64,000 nucleotides of DNA from Cacajao melanocephalus. Its lineage: Eukaryota > Chordata > Mammalia > Primates > Pitheciidae. The number at the start of each line of letters is the position of its first letter. The stretch's first letter is position 1. Under the pieces are notes generated by a model. That model searched no databases and was not told the origin of the DNA. It saw only the letters and a list, made by a program, of their open reading frames with translations. Location: contig CAUYLG010044445.1 in the NCBI GenBank assembly GCA_963573385.1, positions 1 through 64,000 on the forward strand. The letters run 5' to 3'. Of the stretch, positions 31,464 to 45,840 are shown piece by piece. The position numbers and the translations under genes were made by a program.

Positions 31464-32797
31464 AAGTAAAATAAAGGAATCATTAAACAACAAGTATTTA
31501 TTTGAATCAACTATATACTATATAAATAGTATACGTCCACATTAACATACTATATTTAATAGACAATACAGAGTATGAGCTATATATTATATTAACATTA
31601 CATAGTATACACTGTACCATGCTCTACTGTAGGGATAGAAAAATTACACCGCCATTCTGTTAGGGTCTCTGCTGGGTCCAAGAATTAAATAGACATTGTG
31701 TGATTAAATTATGTGGGGAGGCTTAAAAGATAAGAGTTATTTGAACAAGGTCTGTACAGTATTCTACCTCTTGTCTTTGAAGCTTAGGATGCTGCCTTTT
31801 CTTGTAGTATAGAGTGTCTTTCACACTGGAATTTCGTCTTCTGCTCCTAAGAAACAGCACAAAGGTCAAAGTGCTCTTCATGCGTCTGCTATTTTTCAAG
31901 TTTCTTTACCTTTAATAATATGCCACAGTGGCAGATTTTAACCCTTTCATTACAAAGAGATTGACTACCTGCAACCAGTAACCTTTCTTATTAGTAGGCC
32001 AGTTGATGTAAAAAATAAAACTGGGTAAGCTATGGACAATTATTCATATACTTTAAATAATGCAACTTTTAAAACAGACTCTTTCTTCTTATACCAAAAC
32101 ATAACTACTTCAAAAAGGTGTTACAAGTATTTATTTGCATATTTTGGGCTGTAAGGAATCTTGAGTTTATTTTGGAAATGTTTAGATTAGTGTGGTACAT
32201 AATTAACACATTGTCTTCCCCCTAAATTGTATCTTATATTATCATTTTGTTCAATCATGAAGATCAGGTAAAAATATATTGGCACAAGAAGAGGATTTGA
32301 CATTTGTTAACTGAAACTAGTACTATGCCAAAATAAAACAGCTACTTTTGAGTCATTTTATTCTTTGTTATGAATAACTTCATTTTCTACAAATAAACCC
32401 ATGGTTGTTTGTTTTGACCTAGAGCAATAAAGATATTTCTCATACTAAATAAAATAGAGAACGCATTCCTGAAGATCTGGAAATGCATTAACCCTGTGGA
32501 AGATTCTTTAATTATGTATAATTTCCCTTTGTATCCTCTGCTCCTTACTCTCAGTTTGACTTTCGGGCAATCAACTGTATGAGTATATCTGACTGTCCTA
32601 AATGGCTATTAAAAACCAAATATAAATGATGGACTTTCTACCATAAATGTCTCTTTTCATCTCTCAGCATGAAATTTGAGTCTAGACTGTAGGGGAGAAT
32701 GCAAGTTCAAATTAGATGATGCTAGGAGAAATTCCCTCTATTTTTTTTTTCAACTTTCTGAATGTCCAGTTTCTCTTTTGCAGTTCAATTTAAAAGG
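31464..32797. other. FUCA2 intron 1, AT-rich, unassigned
   Basis: AT-rich unique sequence with ACTATATA-type runs at 31,509-31,620; no named repeat. Confidence 0.4.
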
Positions 32798-32967
32798 TAA
32801 TGCCTATAGTCCCAGCTACTTAGGAGAGTGAGGTGGGAGGATCACTTGAGCCCAGGAGTTCAAGACTGTGGTGAGGTATGATCATGCCACTGCATTCCAA
32901 CCTGGGTGACAGAGAAAGACCCTGTCTCAACCAATCAATTAATCAATAATAAATAAATAATAAAAAT
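32798..32967 (+). mobile_element. Alu right-monomer-like fragment (FRAM/AluJ)
   Basis: TGCCTATAGTCCCAGCTACT to GACCCTGTCTCAACC, single arm, with an (AATA)n tail. Confidence 0.85.
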
Positions 32968-33892
32968 GCTTCAAGGATCCGTTAGAATACTTTCACTTTA
33001 AGGTATCAAAAATCCAAGTAAAAGGTATAATGATAGGGAGTTATTATCTCACATAACAAGACATTTAGAGGTAGTTGGTTCCTTGATGAAATAAGACATA
33101 GGCTTTTTCTGTCATCTTTAGTCTGGGGACTTGTCCCTTCATGGTCATATGATGGCAGTCAGGCATCATAGCTTCACATGATCTTGCACAAAGGCAGGAG
33201 GACCAGTGTCTGTTTTCATTAGGAGGGAAACCATTTCCAGAATTCTCAAAGTCTTCTTTCCCTCAAGTTCCCTTGGCCACGATGGATCTGACATCCCTGT
33301 TTTAGCTGCAGTGGAAGCTGGGAAATTGGGTAAATATGAATTTTGGGAAGGCAAACAATGTGCCTGCCACATAGTATGCCCTTCAATTATGTCTTCTTAG
33401 CAGAAAAGAGTCTCCTGATCGTCTTGTGAAATGTAGTGCTGATTATGGATTTGCTTATCCTGTAGAAATACTCTTATGAAAGGAATGGTGATAGAAAAAG
33501 TAGAAGGTGGGTCAGAAATGGGGGTTGCATCTATTTCATGAGGATAGTTATTGCTGTGTTTAAAATATTTAGATGTGCTTTTCCTCATGAAGTCTTGCTT
33601 ATGCAGTTTAGGATCAATATACCAATGCTTAGAATGAATGCATATAGCAAGTAATCCTTGAAGGTTGAGTCCATTAATTAAAATAACAGCATCGTCTTAA
33701 TTTTATTGTTGCTTCCCTTTCTGTGCTGTGCCTCCAAAGTGTTCTCTACTAGTGAATATAATAAATGCATGTTATGTTTTAGGCATGTAGTCTTCCTTTC
33801 AGAAGCCCTAGTCACTTAACGTTACAAAGGACAATGTGTAGTAATACATACTACATGTTGTGATTTAAAAGTGAAGAATTAAAAGAGAAAGG
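32968..33892. other. FUCA2 intron 1, unassigned
   Basis: No gene or named repeat recognised. Confidence 0.4.
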
Positions 33893-34190
33893 GGCTGGGC
33901 TTGGTGACTCATGCCTGTAATCCTAAGCCTTTGGAGGCTGAGGAGGGAGGATTGCTTGAGCCCAGGAGTTTAAGACCAGCCTGGGCAACACAAGGAAACC
34001 ACATTTCCACAAAGAAAAAAAAAATAGACAGGTGTGGTGGCACATGCCGGTAGTCCCAGCTACTCAGGAGGCTGAGGCGAAAGGATCCCCTGAGCCCAGG
34101 AGGTAGAGGTTGCAGTGAGCCATGATTGCACTACTGCACTCCAACCTGAGTGACAGAGTGAGACCCTGTCTTAAAAAAAAGAGAGAGAGA
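33893..34190 (+). mobile_element. Alu (J-like)
   Basis: Diverged dimer, GGCTGGGCTTGGTGACTCAT, ending in a GA run. Lies 290 bp before exon 2. Confidence 0.94.
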
Positions 34191-34391
34191 ATGGGTAGCT
34201 GAGTTGCCTAGAATGCTCTAGTTTATGAGCTAAGTGGATTTCACAGGGGCATAGATAGAGAGGGGGATTTAGTTTGCATAAGCTTTCTTTAAACCAAGTC
34301 AAACCAACAGGGAAGTGAGAAAGAGAATCTGGGTCCTACTGTATCTGAGTAGGGGGTTAAATGGTAAAGGGAGCTGGAGCAGTTCTTTTAA

Positions 34392-34392
<1 letters not shown>

Positions 34393-34440
<48 letters not shown>
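34393..34440 (+). repeat. (TG)21 (CG)3 dinucleotide repeat beside FUCA2 exon 2 acceptor
   Basis: Twenty-one uninterrupted TG units (34,393-34,434) followed by CGCGCG; exon 2 starts at 34,478. In the FUCA2 pre-mRNA this is a UG repeat, the preferred TDP-43 ligand, next to a pyrimidine tract. Confidence 0.97.
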
Positions 34441-34477
34441 CCCGCTGTTTATACGCTCTTTCCTTTCCTCCCCTTAG

Positions 34478-34665
34478 GTGGTATTGGCAAAAGGAAAAGA
34501 TACCGAAGTATGTGGAATTCATGAAAGATAATTACCCTCCTAGTTTCAAATATGAAGATTTTGGACCACTATTTACAGCAAAATTTTTTAATGCCAACCA
34601 GTGGGCAGATATTTTTCAGGACTCTGGTGCCAAATACATTGTCTTAACTTCAAAACATCACGAAG
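34478..34665 (+). CDS. FUCA2: FUCA2 exon 2
   Basis: Acceptor CCCCTTAG|GTGG completes the split Trp codon and reads [19 protein letters not shown], continuing to [13 protein letters not shown]; the donor is GAAG|GTAAGT. The TSKHHEGF motif contains the His pair conserved in GH29 substrate pockets. Length 188 nt, so skipping this exon would shift the frame. The preceding intron ends with (TG)21 and (CG)3 close to the branch-point region. One position (Asp before Ser-Gly-Ala-Lys) differs from the Ala I recall in human. Confidence 0.97.
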
Positions 34666-35384
34666 GTAAGTCAATCCAGTGTATGCAAATTGCTGACAAT
34701 TGTTAAGAAATGAAAAGTTGTTATTTTGGGAGAAAAAACTAAAGCAAGGTCTAATTTTCTCTTAGGAGCAACCATAAGTGGTGACTGACACTTGCTTATA
34801 ACTTAGGAACTGCACATTCAACCAAATTGAGAGATATTATGAATACGAAAGAACCCCTCCACATAACAGAGGAAAGATGGTCACATTTTGTTACCTGTAT
34901 ATTGAACAATATTTCCAAGATTTCCTTAAAGCTGTTTGTTGAAGGGAGGGTGAGTTGTTAAGTCAAAATTAATCATTGGAATTGCACTCTTTCCTTCCCT
35001 TTCTCTGTAATGCATCCTGTGAATGCATCATGGAGGTTATATTGCTATAGCCTTGCATCATTAGGATGTACCTGGCTGCCCTTTTAGCCAACTCTTAGCC
35101 AAATGGTGCAAATAGTGGATGAATTGATAGTGATGAAAGTGACCAAGATCACTCGGAGGGAAAAGGATTGTGGAACTGTAATGGTTCCCAGAAAAATCAG
35201 AGGTGGTGGAAGAATACCTAAAAAACCCCACAGTAGTCCTATTTTAATAGAATAGATTCCACCTATTACCATTCCAATATTTGTAAGGCCAAGGAAGCAT
35301 TAACAAATTGTTTTTGTTCCAACTGCTTGTTAATTTATCAGTTTCTTTTGCATGATCATTTTTGCCTTGGTATTAAAAAATCTT

Positions 35385-35711
35385 GCACTGGATGTGGTCA
35401 CTCATGCCTGTAATCCCAAAACTTTGGGAGGTCAAGGAAGGAGGATCATTTGAGCCCAGGGGTTCGAGATCAGCCTAGGCAACATAGTGAGACCTTATCT
35501 CTACAAAAAAAAAAAAAAAAAAAAAACCTAAAAAATTAGCGTGGTGACATGTCTCTGGAGTCCCAGCTACTTGGGAGGCATAGGTGGGAGGACTGCTTGA
35601 GCCTGGGTGATTGAGGCTGCAATGAGTGGAGATAGGGCCACTACACTCCAGTTTAGGCAGCAGAGGGAGATCTTGTCTCAAAAAAAAAAAAAAAAGAAAG
35701 AAAAGAAAGAA
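35385..35711 (+). mobile_element. Alu (J-like)
   Basis: Dimer with long middle and terminal A runs, in FUCA2 intron 2. Confidence 0.93.
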
Positions 35712-36280
35712 ATTTTGCTTTATTGTTTTCTCCAGGGATGGGATGGGAATAGGAGAGGAGAACTGAAGCAAAAATTCTGGAATTATCAGAGGATATTTTT
35801 CCCTTTGGCCATATTCTGGTAGCTTCATGATTTTCTCCTTTAGATGTTTCTCCTGCTGAGATGGATATCTATAAAGTGTATTTGCTTGAGAAATGCTGAT
35901 TTCCTGATATCTAGGAACTTTCCCAAGCTGTAGGGCACAATGTATTACATAGTGAGTTTATTTAATAAAAATGCATAATCAAACTGTGAGGACAGATGAT
36001 GTAGCCCACATTTATACATTTTCTAGGACCCATGTTGTCAGATGCTTTCATTGCTTATGGAAAATGCATGCTAAGCTCAGGAAGGACGATCGCTGTGTGA
36101 ACTTCTGGTGGTGATATTAAAATGAAGACCCATGTGGTTTTAGTACTGTCTGACATTAGGGCCTGTCAAGTTGAAAAATTTTGAATATGACTTTAGATAT
36201 TGACACTGCTCTGAAGCTTACCACAGACATGATAGGAACAAGAGTGAGCTATTTTAAAAAGCTTCTTTAAACGAATCTAA

Positions 36281-37650
<1,370 letters not shown>

Positions 37651-37990
37651 GCTTTACCTTGTGGGGTTCAGAGTATTCGTGGAACTGGAATGCCATAGAT
37701 GAGGGGCCCAAGAGGGACATTGTCAAGGAACTTGAGGTAGCCATTAGGAACAGAACTGACCTGCGTTTTGGACTGTACTATTCCCTTTTTGAATGGTTTC
37801 ATCCGCTCTTCCTTGAGGATGAATCCAGTTCATTCCATAAGCGGCAATTTCCAGTTTCTAAGACATTGCCAGAGCTCTATGAGTTAGTGAACACCTATCA
37901 GCCTGAGATTCTGTGGTCGGATGGTGACGGAGGAGCACCGGATCAATACTGGAACAGCACAGGCTTCTTGGCCTGGCTATATAATGAAAG
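37651..37990 (+). CDS. FUCA2: FUCA2 exon 3: catalytic nucleophile exon
   Basis: Acceptor TTTTCTAG|GCTTTACC, donor GAAAG|GTATGT. It encodes [42 protein letters not shown] and [15 protein letters not shown]. By analogy with FUCA1 and bacterial GH29 enzymes the Asp in WSDG is the nucleophile; here it is residue 225 (codon 37,920-37,922). N-glycosylation sequons are at NRT (Asn168) and NST (about Asn236). Retention of the nucleophile and pocket residues supports a functional enzyme. Confidence 0.97.
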
Positions 37991-39331
37991 GTATGTATGC
38001 TATGAGATCGCTGCAGTTACTCTCCACATTCCTAATATATTTCCAATACTTTAATACCTTCACTTCTTAAAATATTTCCTTTTAAATCATTGGTGGTATG
38101 GGGGGAATAAATCATTGTAAATAATACTTATTAGCTGTATTACTATTTACTCAACATTATCAAGAGTAAACAAATCAGGAGTAAAATCAAACTCAGTGGT
38201 CTGACTTTGAGGTCAGACTAAAAACCACAGGACCAAGAACTATGAAGGTGTTAATGTTGTGAATCCTCCCTTTTTCTCTCCTACTCTGGTCCTTGATGGC
38301 CTCTATTCTGGGACAACTCTGTGTATTCATCCCTATTTCTGATAATGTGTTTCTGAATCCCTCTGACTGCTTCTTTTTATCCTCTTAGCTTTTGGTCATC
38401 TTTGCTGCCCAGTCAGCATCACCCTTGTCTGTCTCCTCTTTTCCTTCATCAGCAGCATTTTCACTTTCTCCAGTTTTTTCCTATTGCTTGCTGGTATGTT
38501 CAAGCCTGCCCTATTAGAACAGGGCATTCTGATTAAACTCCTCCATTAGGCTTAAACTGTATGGACCAAATTTGCATGTACACTAGAAAGCACTGGGTAT
38601 TGTGCTAGGAAGTCAGGCAGACTTCTGCTTGCACTTCCTGGGCCCACACAGGGTACAGATACAAATATTCGGAAGAACTCTTGATACTTAAAACGGCAAT
38701 GTGTCCAGGTACTCCTTCCAAGGGAAAAGACTGGGAGCCATCACTTCAATTTGTGACTTAAAGCTGTCCTCTCTATGTGGCGTGGATTTCCCTCTAACTA
38801 TACCACCTGCTATGATAAGTAATGTGGGGGTATTTCACATGACATCAACAAATTTTCTGAGGTTTTTCAATATTAGGCACAATTGGAAGAGAAAGAGAAA
38901 GTGTAGACTACATGTATGAGATCATTGAATCATTGGAAAGAAAAATGTCTTGGGCATAAATTCAGTTTTGGCTACCATTCACAATATGGAAGGGAGGTTA
39001 AAATAATCATATAATAATCTTATGAGTGCTATATGTGCTGGGTACTAGGCCAAATGTTTTACATAACTTATTTTTGTTCTAATCATAGATGAGGAAATTC
39101 ATTATTCAGAGGAGCCAGGTAACTTGCTCTAGGTCTGGGAGGTAGAAAGTGACAAAGCCAGGACTCCAATTAACCCAGTTCTGTTTGACTTCAAAACCAT
39201 GGGCTTTTCATTGTCCTATGCCATGGTCCCTTGTCAGAAATGTATTTCAATGAGATATCTTTTCAGTGGCATTTCTTTTTGTATAAAAAGCTTATATCTT
39301 TTGTTTTAAAAAACTGTACATTTTATTTCAG
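37991..39331. other. FUCA2 intron 3, unassigned
   Basis: A MIR-like antisense patch around 39,040-39,190 (GATGAGGAAATTCATTATTC, CAGGTAACTTGCTCTAGG); otherwise nothing. Confidence 0.45.
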
Positions 39332-39542
39332 CCCAGTTCGGGACACAGTAGTCACCAATGATCGTTGGGGAGCTGGTAGCATCTGTAAGCATGGTGGCTT
39401 CTATACCTGCGGTGATCGTTATAACCCAGGACATCTTTTGCCACATAAATGGGAAAACTGCATGACAATAGACAAGCTGTCCTGGGGCTACAGGAGGGAT
39501 GCTAGAATCTCTGACTATCTTACAATTGAAGAATTGGTGAAG
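39332..39542 (+). CDS. FUCA2: FUCA2 exon 4
   Basis: Acceptor TTATTTCAG|CCCAG completes a Ser codon (NESPVR); donor GTGAAG|GTACAG. It encodes [17 protein letters not shown], a Tyr/Cys-rich stretch, [14 protein letters not shown] and LSWGY, segments conserved among animal alpha-fucosidases around the acid/base side of the pocket. Several positions ([11 protein letters not shown]) differ from the human sequence as remembered. 211 nt, phase consistent on both sides. Confidence 0.97.
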
Positions 39543-39777
39543 GTACAGTAAAATGTCTGGTGGCTATTAACGTAATATTCTTAATAGTGTGGTCATGTAG
39601 GAATTATTTCTTATAATGTGTATAGCTCAATGGCCTATCAATGTAGGACACTGTTCTATCCTGCATTTATTCTTCTAGGCAGTGACTAAATATACATGTA
39701 TAAATATATAAATGCAACATATTAACACATTAAAGATATAATTATTTATCTAAAAACATTTATTCTTAATTTTTTAG

Positions 39778-39968
39778 CAACTTGTAGCAACGGTTTCATG
39801 TGGAGGAAATCTTTTGATGAATATTGGGCCCACACTAGATGGCACCATTTCTGTAGTTTTTGAGGAGCGACTGAGGCAAATGGGGTCCTGGTTAAGAGTC
39901 AATGGAGAAGCTATTTATGAAACCCATACCTGGCGCTCCCAGAATGACACTGTCACCCCAGATGTGTG
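39778..39968 (+). CDS. FUCA2: FUCA2 exon 5
   Basis: Acceptor TTTTTTAG|CAACTT and donor GTGTG|GTAAGT. It encodes [19 protein letters not shown], a highly conserved GH29 strand (NLLMNIGP), then [18 protein letters not shown] and the NDT sequon (about Asn374) near the end of the catalytic barrel. The short intron 4 (235 bp) before it is unique AT-rich sequence. Frame is open throughout. Confidence 0.97.
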
Positions 39969-40929
39969 GTAAGTCATTCTTGTTTCCAAATCTCTTTTAT
40001 AAAGGGAGAGATTTAAAATTTACCAGATATACAAAGAAGAGTAGGATAAAAAGAAAAATTGGATTAATTCCTATGTATATAAAGCACTTTCCAAACTTTG
40101 CTTACTCTAATATAAAGAGAAGGGGAAGAATTTGCATGTTTTTGAACATTTATTGTTTATCAAATTGAGCTTACATCATCTCTACGTATCTTCCAGTGGT
40201 GGACAAATTTTGGCTGAAAGTAGTCAGCTCTTAGAAAAATTGTAAGCCATTTAGACCAATAAAAAATGCTGAATGGTTAGTCTAAAACAAAGACTACTAT
40301 TTTTTTAGTTCTGTAAATTATGACTTTTGCAGATGTTGCATCCCATGAAATTAGCAAATAAGAGGTACCAAATGGCAGAGAAAATGTTCGGTAAAAAATG
40401 AGTCAAAATAGGGAGGATTCTGGGAAGATGCTTCTCTCTGAGCTTGTGAAGGTTCTGTGTGTCAGTGTGTATCTGAGTCAGACACAAATATGACAGCTTC
40501 TGATATGGTTTCTTAACATATATAAAATAACAGTAGTATTGGCGAAGTGCTAAAAATTCACCTTCGGTTGGCCCCTGATTACTGCCTGATTAAACAGAAA
40601 CGAAAAGATTAGACTAAATGTTCTTCAATCTACTTGACTTATGACTTAAAACGTTATCGACCCATTGAGTAAAATGAAGTAGGGCAATCTGCACAGAGCA
40701 AATAATTGTGGAATTTTAAAATGTTGATCTGGGAGAAGCCATAATGAGAACTCAATATCAGTCTCTCATGTGATAGAGGATAGTGCAAATCTGGTTTTGG
40801 AATTTGCTTCTGTACTTATATTTGAATACGAGGGTATCTGATCTGGGACTTAACAGTCATTAACCATTATTCTATTGTGTTTATTTCAATAAATAAACAT
40901 ACAAACTAAATATTTCATGTGGATTATAA

Positions 40930-41805
40930 AGCTGTGAGTCTGGCTCCTACCAACTTCCCTGTTGCTGAGTGGTCCTACTCTCCCTCCTTACCATAGGAGC
41001 CTTCTTCCCCATCAGGTTCATCGTGCCTACCTTCTTGCAGTCGCCTACAGACTCCCAGGTGAACCCTTAAAATCCTTTGAGAGTGTAGCCCTGGCTATCC
41101 ATCCCTCTCCCCAGAACTCCTCTTCACATAATTCTTAGTGATTTTAATTTCTATTCACAGTTCTAATTATCTGCACCTCCTGTCTTCTAGGGATCTTGTC
41201 CACTTGACCTTTGTTACCTGTTCCTTTGCATGACCAATATACAAGGTTGTGTTGGTAATAGAAAGTCGAACTTCCTACTCAACATTTCCACTTGGATGTA
41301 TGTCCACAACTGAAGTCTTGAGTTTTAAAATTTTGCTATAGACTAGCTCCACCCACGGTTTTCCCCACCTCAGTAAATGGCAGCTCTATCCTTTAGGTGG
41401 TTGTCAGGCCAAAAACCTTGGTGTCCTTAACTTCCCTTTCTTCTATAATCATACTTTAGACTTCGCATTACCAATAACTGCACCCGTTCCGTGGCTCTAG
41501 TTTGAAGGATTCTGCCATCTACCTACCAGTTCTTCTGCTTTGGCTCACTCCACACAGCACTGTGGCTTCGAAAGGGATCCATAATCCAGTGATCATACTA
41601 TCTTTTCATCCTATCAGCTTTTCTCTGTCCCTGTTTTTCCTTATCCAGGTCAGATTCTGTGGCATGTCACTGTAACCAATCTATTGCATACACCCAACTC
41701 CTGAACCCTCTCTCGCTTCTGCCATACTCACTTGACGGAACATCAACTTTAAATTCAGATCTACTTATTCCATGCCTGCTCCTGAACAGCTAACTGTAAC
41801 TATAG

Positions 41806-41850
<45 letters not shown>

Positions 41851-43820
41851 CCCCTAGACAGACGCACATGTAAAATTATCTCACTTTTGGCTTTAAGGTC
41901 AATCTTTGTCTCCTGATCCCCTTGCAAATCATCCACCCAAGGATTGTTAAAGCAATTCTCCCCTTTTACTCAATTTCACTTGCATTTCTAGCTACCTTCC
42001 CATTTCTCTTCTTTCCTTTGTGGAAAAAAATCTTGAAAGAATTGTTTTCGTGCTATCTCCAGTTCCTTGCTACAGTTTTCCTGTTTGTCTCTTGAACCCA
42101 CTGTGGTTGAGCTACCATCCCCACACTGCATGGAATTACTCTTCTCAAGGCCCACAGTAACCTCTGCCTTGCCAAATCCAGTGATGAGTCCCCAGTGCTC
42201 TTTTTCTCAACATACTGGCAGCACCGACCTCAGTTGATAACTGTCTCTCCTGGTGTTCATCGTACCTGTTGAGTCTTTCTTCTTAGTTAGTTCCTTTGCT
42301 GATTTCATCTCATTTTCCAACTTCTAAATCTTGAAGTGCCCTGAGGTTTAGACTTTGGACTTCTATTCTTCTCTATTTATCTGAATGTCCCAGGTCATGT
42401 ACCCATTTTCATGGCTTTAAATGCCATATTGATGACCTCAATGCCACATTTCTATTTCCAGTGCAGACCTCTTTCTGAACTCCAGCCTCATTAATGTCCT
42501 ACTCAACATTTCCACTTGGATGCATAGCATCTTAGACCTGTATGTCCACAACTGAAGTCCTGTGTTTTAAAATTTTGCTATAAACTAGCTCCACCCACGG
42601 TCTTCTCCATCTCAGTTAATGGCAACTTCATCCTTTAGGTAGCTGTCAGGTCCAAAACCTTAAAGCCCTTGTTTTCCTTTGTTTTATAGTCACAGCCAAC
42701 CCATCAGCAGATATCATCCTCTTTATCTTGGAAATATATTCAGAATCTGACCACTTCTCATCCTCTCTGTGGCAACCCTCATCCTTTTAGTTTCCATTGT
42801 CTCACCCCTGCCTGAATTATTTCAGTAGCTTCTTAACAGGTCTCTATTTCTACCCTTTAACCTATTCACCACAAAGCGATCAGAGTAAACTTTTAAATAA
42901 TAATGCCACTTCCATGCTCACATTTCTCCAGTGGCTTCCAATCTCAGAGAAAAGGCCGCATCCCATAGATGCTACAAGGCCTTATCAAATCTGGCTCCTT
43001 ATCGGCTTTCTGATCTTATCTGCTGCCACCCTCTCCTATTTCCTCTCCTTCAGCCACTCTGCCTTCCTTGCTGTTGCATCAACAGGCTAAGCACACTCCT
43101 GCACTGGGGCTCCTGTACTTGCTGTTCTTGCTGGAAGGCTTTCTCCAGATGCTCCTGTGGACCTCCCATGGTGCTCCCATGGCTCTCTTCCAGAGGTCTT
43201 CCCTGACTATTCCACTTAAAATAACACTCCCAGGCCCCTCTGTTCCTACCTAGCATGCCCTGTCCTTACCTGGCTTGTTTTCTCCATAGTATTTAATCAT
43301 CACCTGCATATTTGTTCACTCTAATTTTTCCCACTAGAATGTAAGCCCCATGAGGACAAGGACTTTGTTCAATGTTACATATAGCTCTAAAACAGCATCT
43401 AGCATTTTAAGATTTCAGTATTTGTTGAGTAGTTGAAGGAATAAATGAATGAATTCCATTTTCTTTGTCTAAGGCATACTTCCCTTACCACCTTCTTTGT
43501 TCTCATTCATCCTTTAAGTCTCAGATTAAATGTCATGTTCTTGGGGAGGCTTCTTTCTGATATTCTAATCTAAAGAGATCCTTTTGTTATAATCTCTCAA
43601 TTTCCTTTTCTTTCATAGTGCTCATCAGAACTCACACTTTCATATTGTTTGTGTGATTTTTTAGTGTCTGCCTTTAGTGTCTGCCCACTCTAGTCTAAGT
43701 TCCATAAGCACAAGAACTATGTGTGTTTTGTTTTCTACTGTAACTCTTAACACTGAGCACAGTACTAGGCACAGAACTGACACATGCATTTCTTGTCTTA
43801 TTGAATGAATGAATGAATAT
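40930..43820 (+). mobile_element. cluster of L2 elements in FUCA2 intron 6
   Basis: About 2.9 kb of L2-type sequence in one orientation. CTACTCAACATTTCCACTTG occurs at about 41,276 and 42,499, each followed by about 150 bp of similar sequence (CTAGCTCCACCCACGG). Two separate 3' ends are visible: TAAATGAATGAA near 43,450 and TGAATGAATGAATGAA near 43,815. At least two, probably three, L2 copies lie head to tail. Confidence 0.75.
41808..41850 (+). repeat. (CA)n microsatellite in FUCA2 intron 6
   Basis: About 21 CA units with one CG interruption near the right end, within L2-derived sequence. Likely length-polymorphic. Confidence 0.95.
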
Positions 43821-44164
43821 AAACATTTGAATATCACATGAAAAGCCATAAAGCTCTTGCATCCTACCCCCTTAGCTCATCTCCCTCCCCTTTTCAGCTC
43901 CACGAGAGCAGTCTGATGAAAAGGAATGCTAGCCCAAGAAAATCTTTGTCTTTCAAGAACTTCCTTTTGGTCTTGTGGGAGGAAGATACTTTTTATACTA
44001 GCATGGGGCTATTTTTCCTTCCCTTCTATTAATGGCGATATTGGTAGATAGGTGCTAAATAGAAGTATCTATATAAAATAATTCCAGATTGTTCCTTATC
44101 TACAAATTATGAGAAACATGGGATGTAACTTGTCACTATGCTTTTTATTTTTTCTTTTAACCAG

Positions 44165-44273
44165 GTACACATCCAAGCCTAAAGAAAAATTGGTCTATGC
44201 CATTTTTCTTAAATGGCCCACATCAGGACAGCTGTTCCTTGGCCAGCCCAAAGCTATTCTAGGGGCAACACAG
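44165..44273 (+). CDS. FUCA2: FUCA2 exon 6: start of C-terminal beta domain
   Basis: Acceptor TTTTAACCAG|GTACAC rebuilds Trp-Tyr; donor ACACAG|GTAAGA. It encodes [35 protein letters not shown], part of the C-terminal beta-sandwich of family GH29. It follows a 4.2-kb intron that holds a cluster of L2 remnants and a (CA)n tract. Confidence 0.97.
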
Positions 44274-44401
44274 GTAAGAGGGAATTTTACCTTGTTCCTT
44301 TAAATTGCTGAACAGAACACCTTGATACAAACATAACTTTTAACTTTAAGGGGAGCCTTATGTCTGTTCCTCTTACACCTCATAAATCTAATTTTAAAAT
44401 G

Positions 44402-44705
44402 AGCTCCAGCCAAGCATTGTGCTCACATTGTAATTCCAGCACTTTGGGAGGCTGAGGCAGGAGGATGTCTTGAGGCCAGGAGTCTGAGTCTAGCCCAGGC
44501 AATATAGCGAGACCCCTCTTTACAAAACGTTTTTAAAAAGTTAGCTGAGTATGGTGGCACGCACCTGTAGTGCTAGCTGCTCAGGAGGCTGAGGCAGGAG
44601 GATTGCATGAGCCCAGTAGGTCAAGACTACAGTGAGCTATGATTGCACCACTTCACTTCAGTCTGTCTCTGGAAAAAATAAAACAAAACAATAAAATAAA
44701 ATAAA
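44402..44705 (+). mobile_element. Alu (old J-like)
   Basis: Diverged dimer in FUCA2 intron 6-7 region with an AAAAT-rich tail. Confidence 0.88.
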
Positions 44706-45840
44706 ATGAATTTCACCAATGAGAGTGTTTGGTCAAAACCTTTGAAACTTTTGGTTTCCCAGAAAACTAAGCTGATGAAACAGCTACAGTAACTCTATGC
44801 ATAACACTGTAAAATGGACATTGTTCTTCACAGTCATTCTACGTTGTTTAAGTTCATCGCATGTACCCAAAATGATTCTTCTCACAAAACCGGAATTTAG
44901 ATGCTTTCCCTGACACCCCACTCCAGAACATATCTGAATACAAGATGTCATGACTCTACTATTTTATGTTTATAAAACATTTTGGAGAAAGTTAGAGATT
45001 AATTTAACTGTTGTAACCACCAGATCTGGCATTGAGTTCATGCTGATATATTTTATAGCTTATTTTTAAAAATACATTATCCCTTTGGAGGGTAATTGTC
45101 CATATGGGTCTCCTTGCATCACCTTTCTGCATTTCATTTCTAATACGTGTGCTTGATAAGGCAGAAAGAAGATGAGTTCAAATCTAATGCTTAATTATAG
45201 CTTAGTAGCCCAGGTATGACATTGATTATATTTTTATTTTATTTATGTTCTTTTTGGTGCCAATTAACATCATTATTTAAAAGCTCATGTGTTTTATTTT
45301 CAAATTGATCCACCTGAGAAGCAAAATTTTTGGTTCAAAATAACCCTAGAATATGTAGAGAACTTATTTGAATTTGCTTCGTATAATATGACTAAGGATA
45401 TAAAATAATTACAGTAATAATTGATCAAATTTATGTATTACTGATAGTGGAAGTTATTAGAAAATCTGGGGGAGGAACAGGAACACTGACTAGATAAACC
45501 TTTCTTGGGCAGACTGGTTTCAGAGTCATTTTCTGCTCCTGATCCTCTCTTCAGCATTTTCTCCACTCTGACACTCCATTCATTCAGCCTTTAAAATTCT
45601 CCTCCCTCAACCCCTGCACACTCTTATTTCCTTCTTGAGAGTAAAACAGAAGCAACAATATAGGGGCAAGATACATATAGTCAATTAGATGAAGAGTGAT
45701 TTTGAATCACTAAATAAAGGTAAAAATGAGTATCTCTGGCCTCAGTTATTTTTTTCAGAATTACTAATCATTCCTTCCCAATAGAAAGTGGGTGAGAGAG
45801 ATAAATGTTGAGACATTTGCATGTATGTTTTTAATTTCAG
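44706..45840. other. FUCA2 intron 6 (after exon 6), unassigned
   Basis: Unique AT-rich sequence; no named repeat. Confidence 0.45.
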
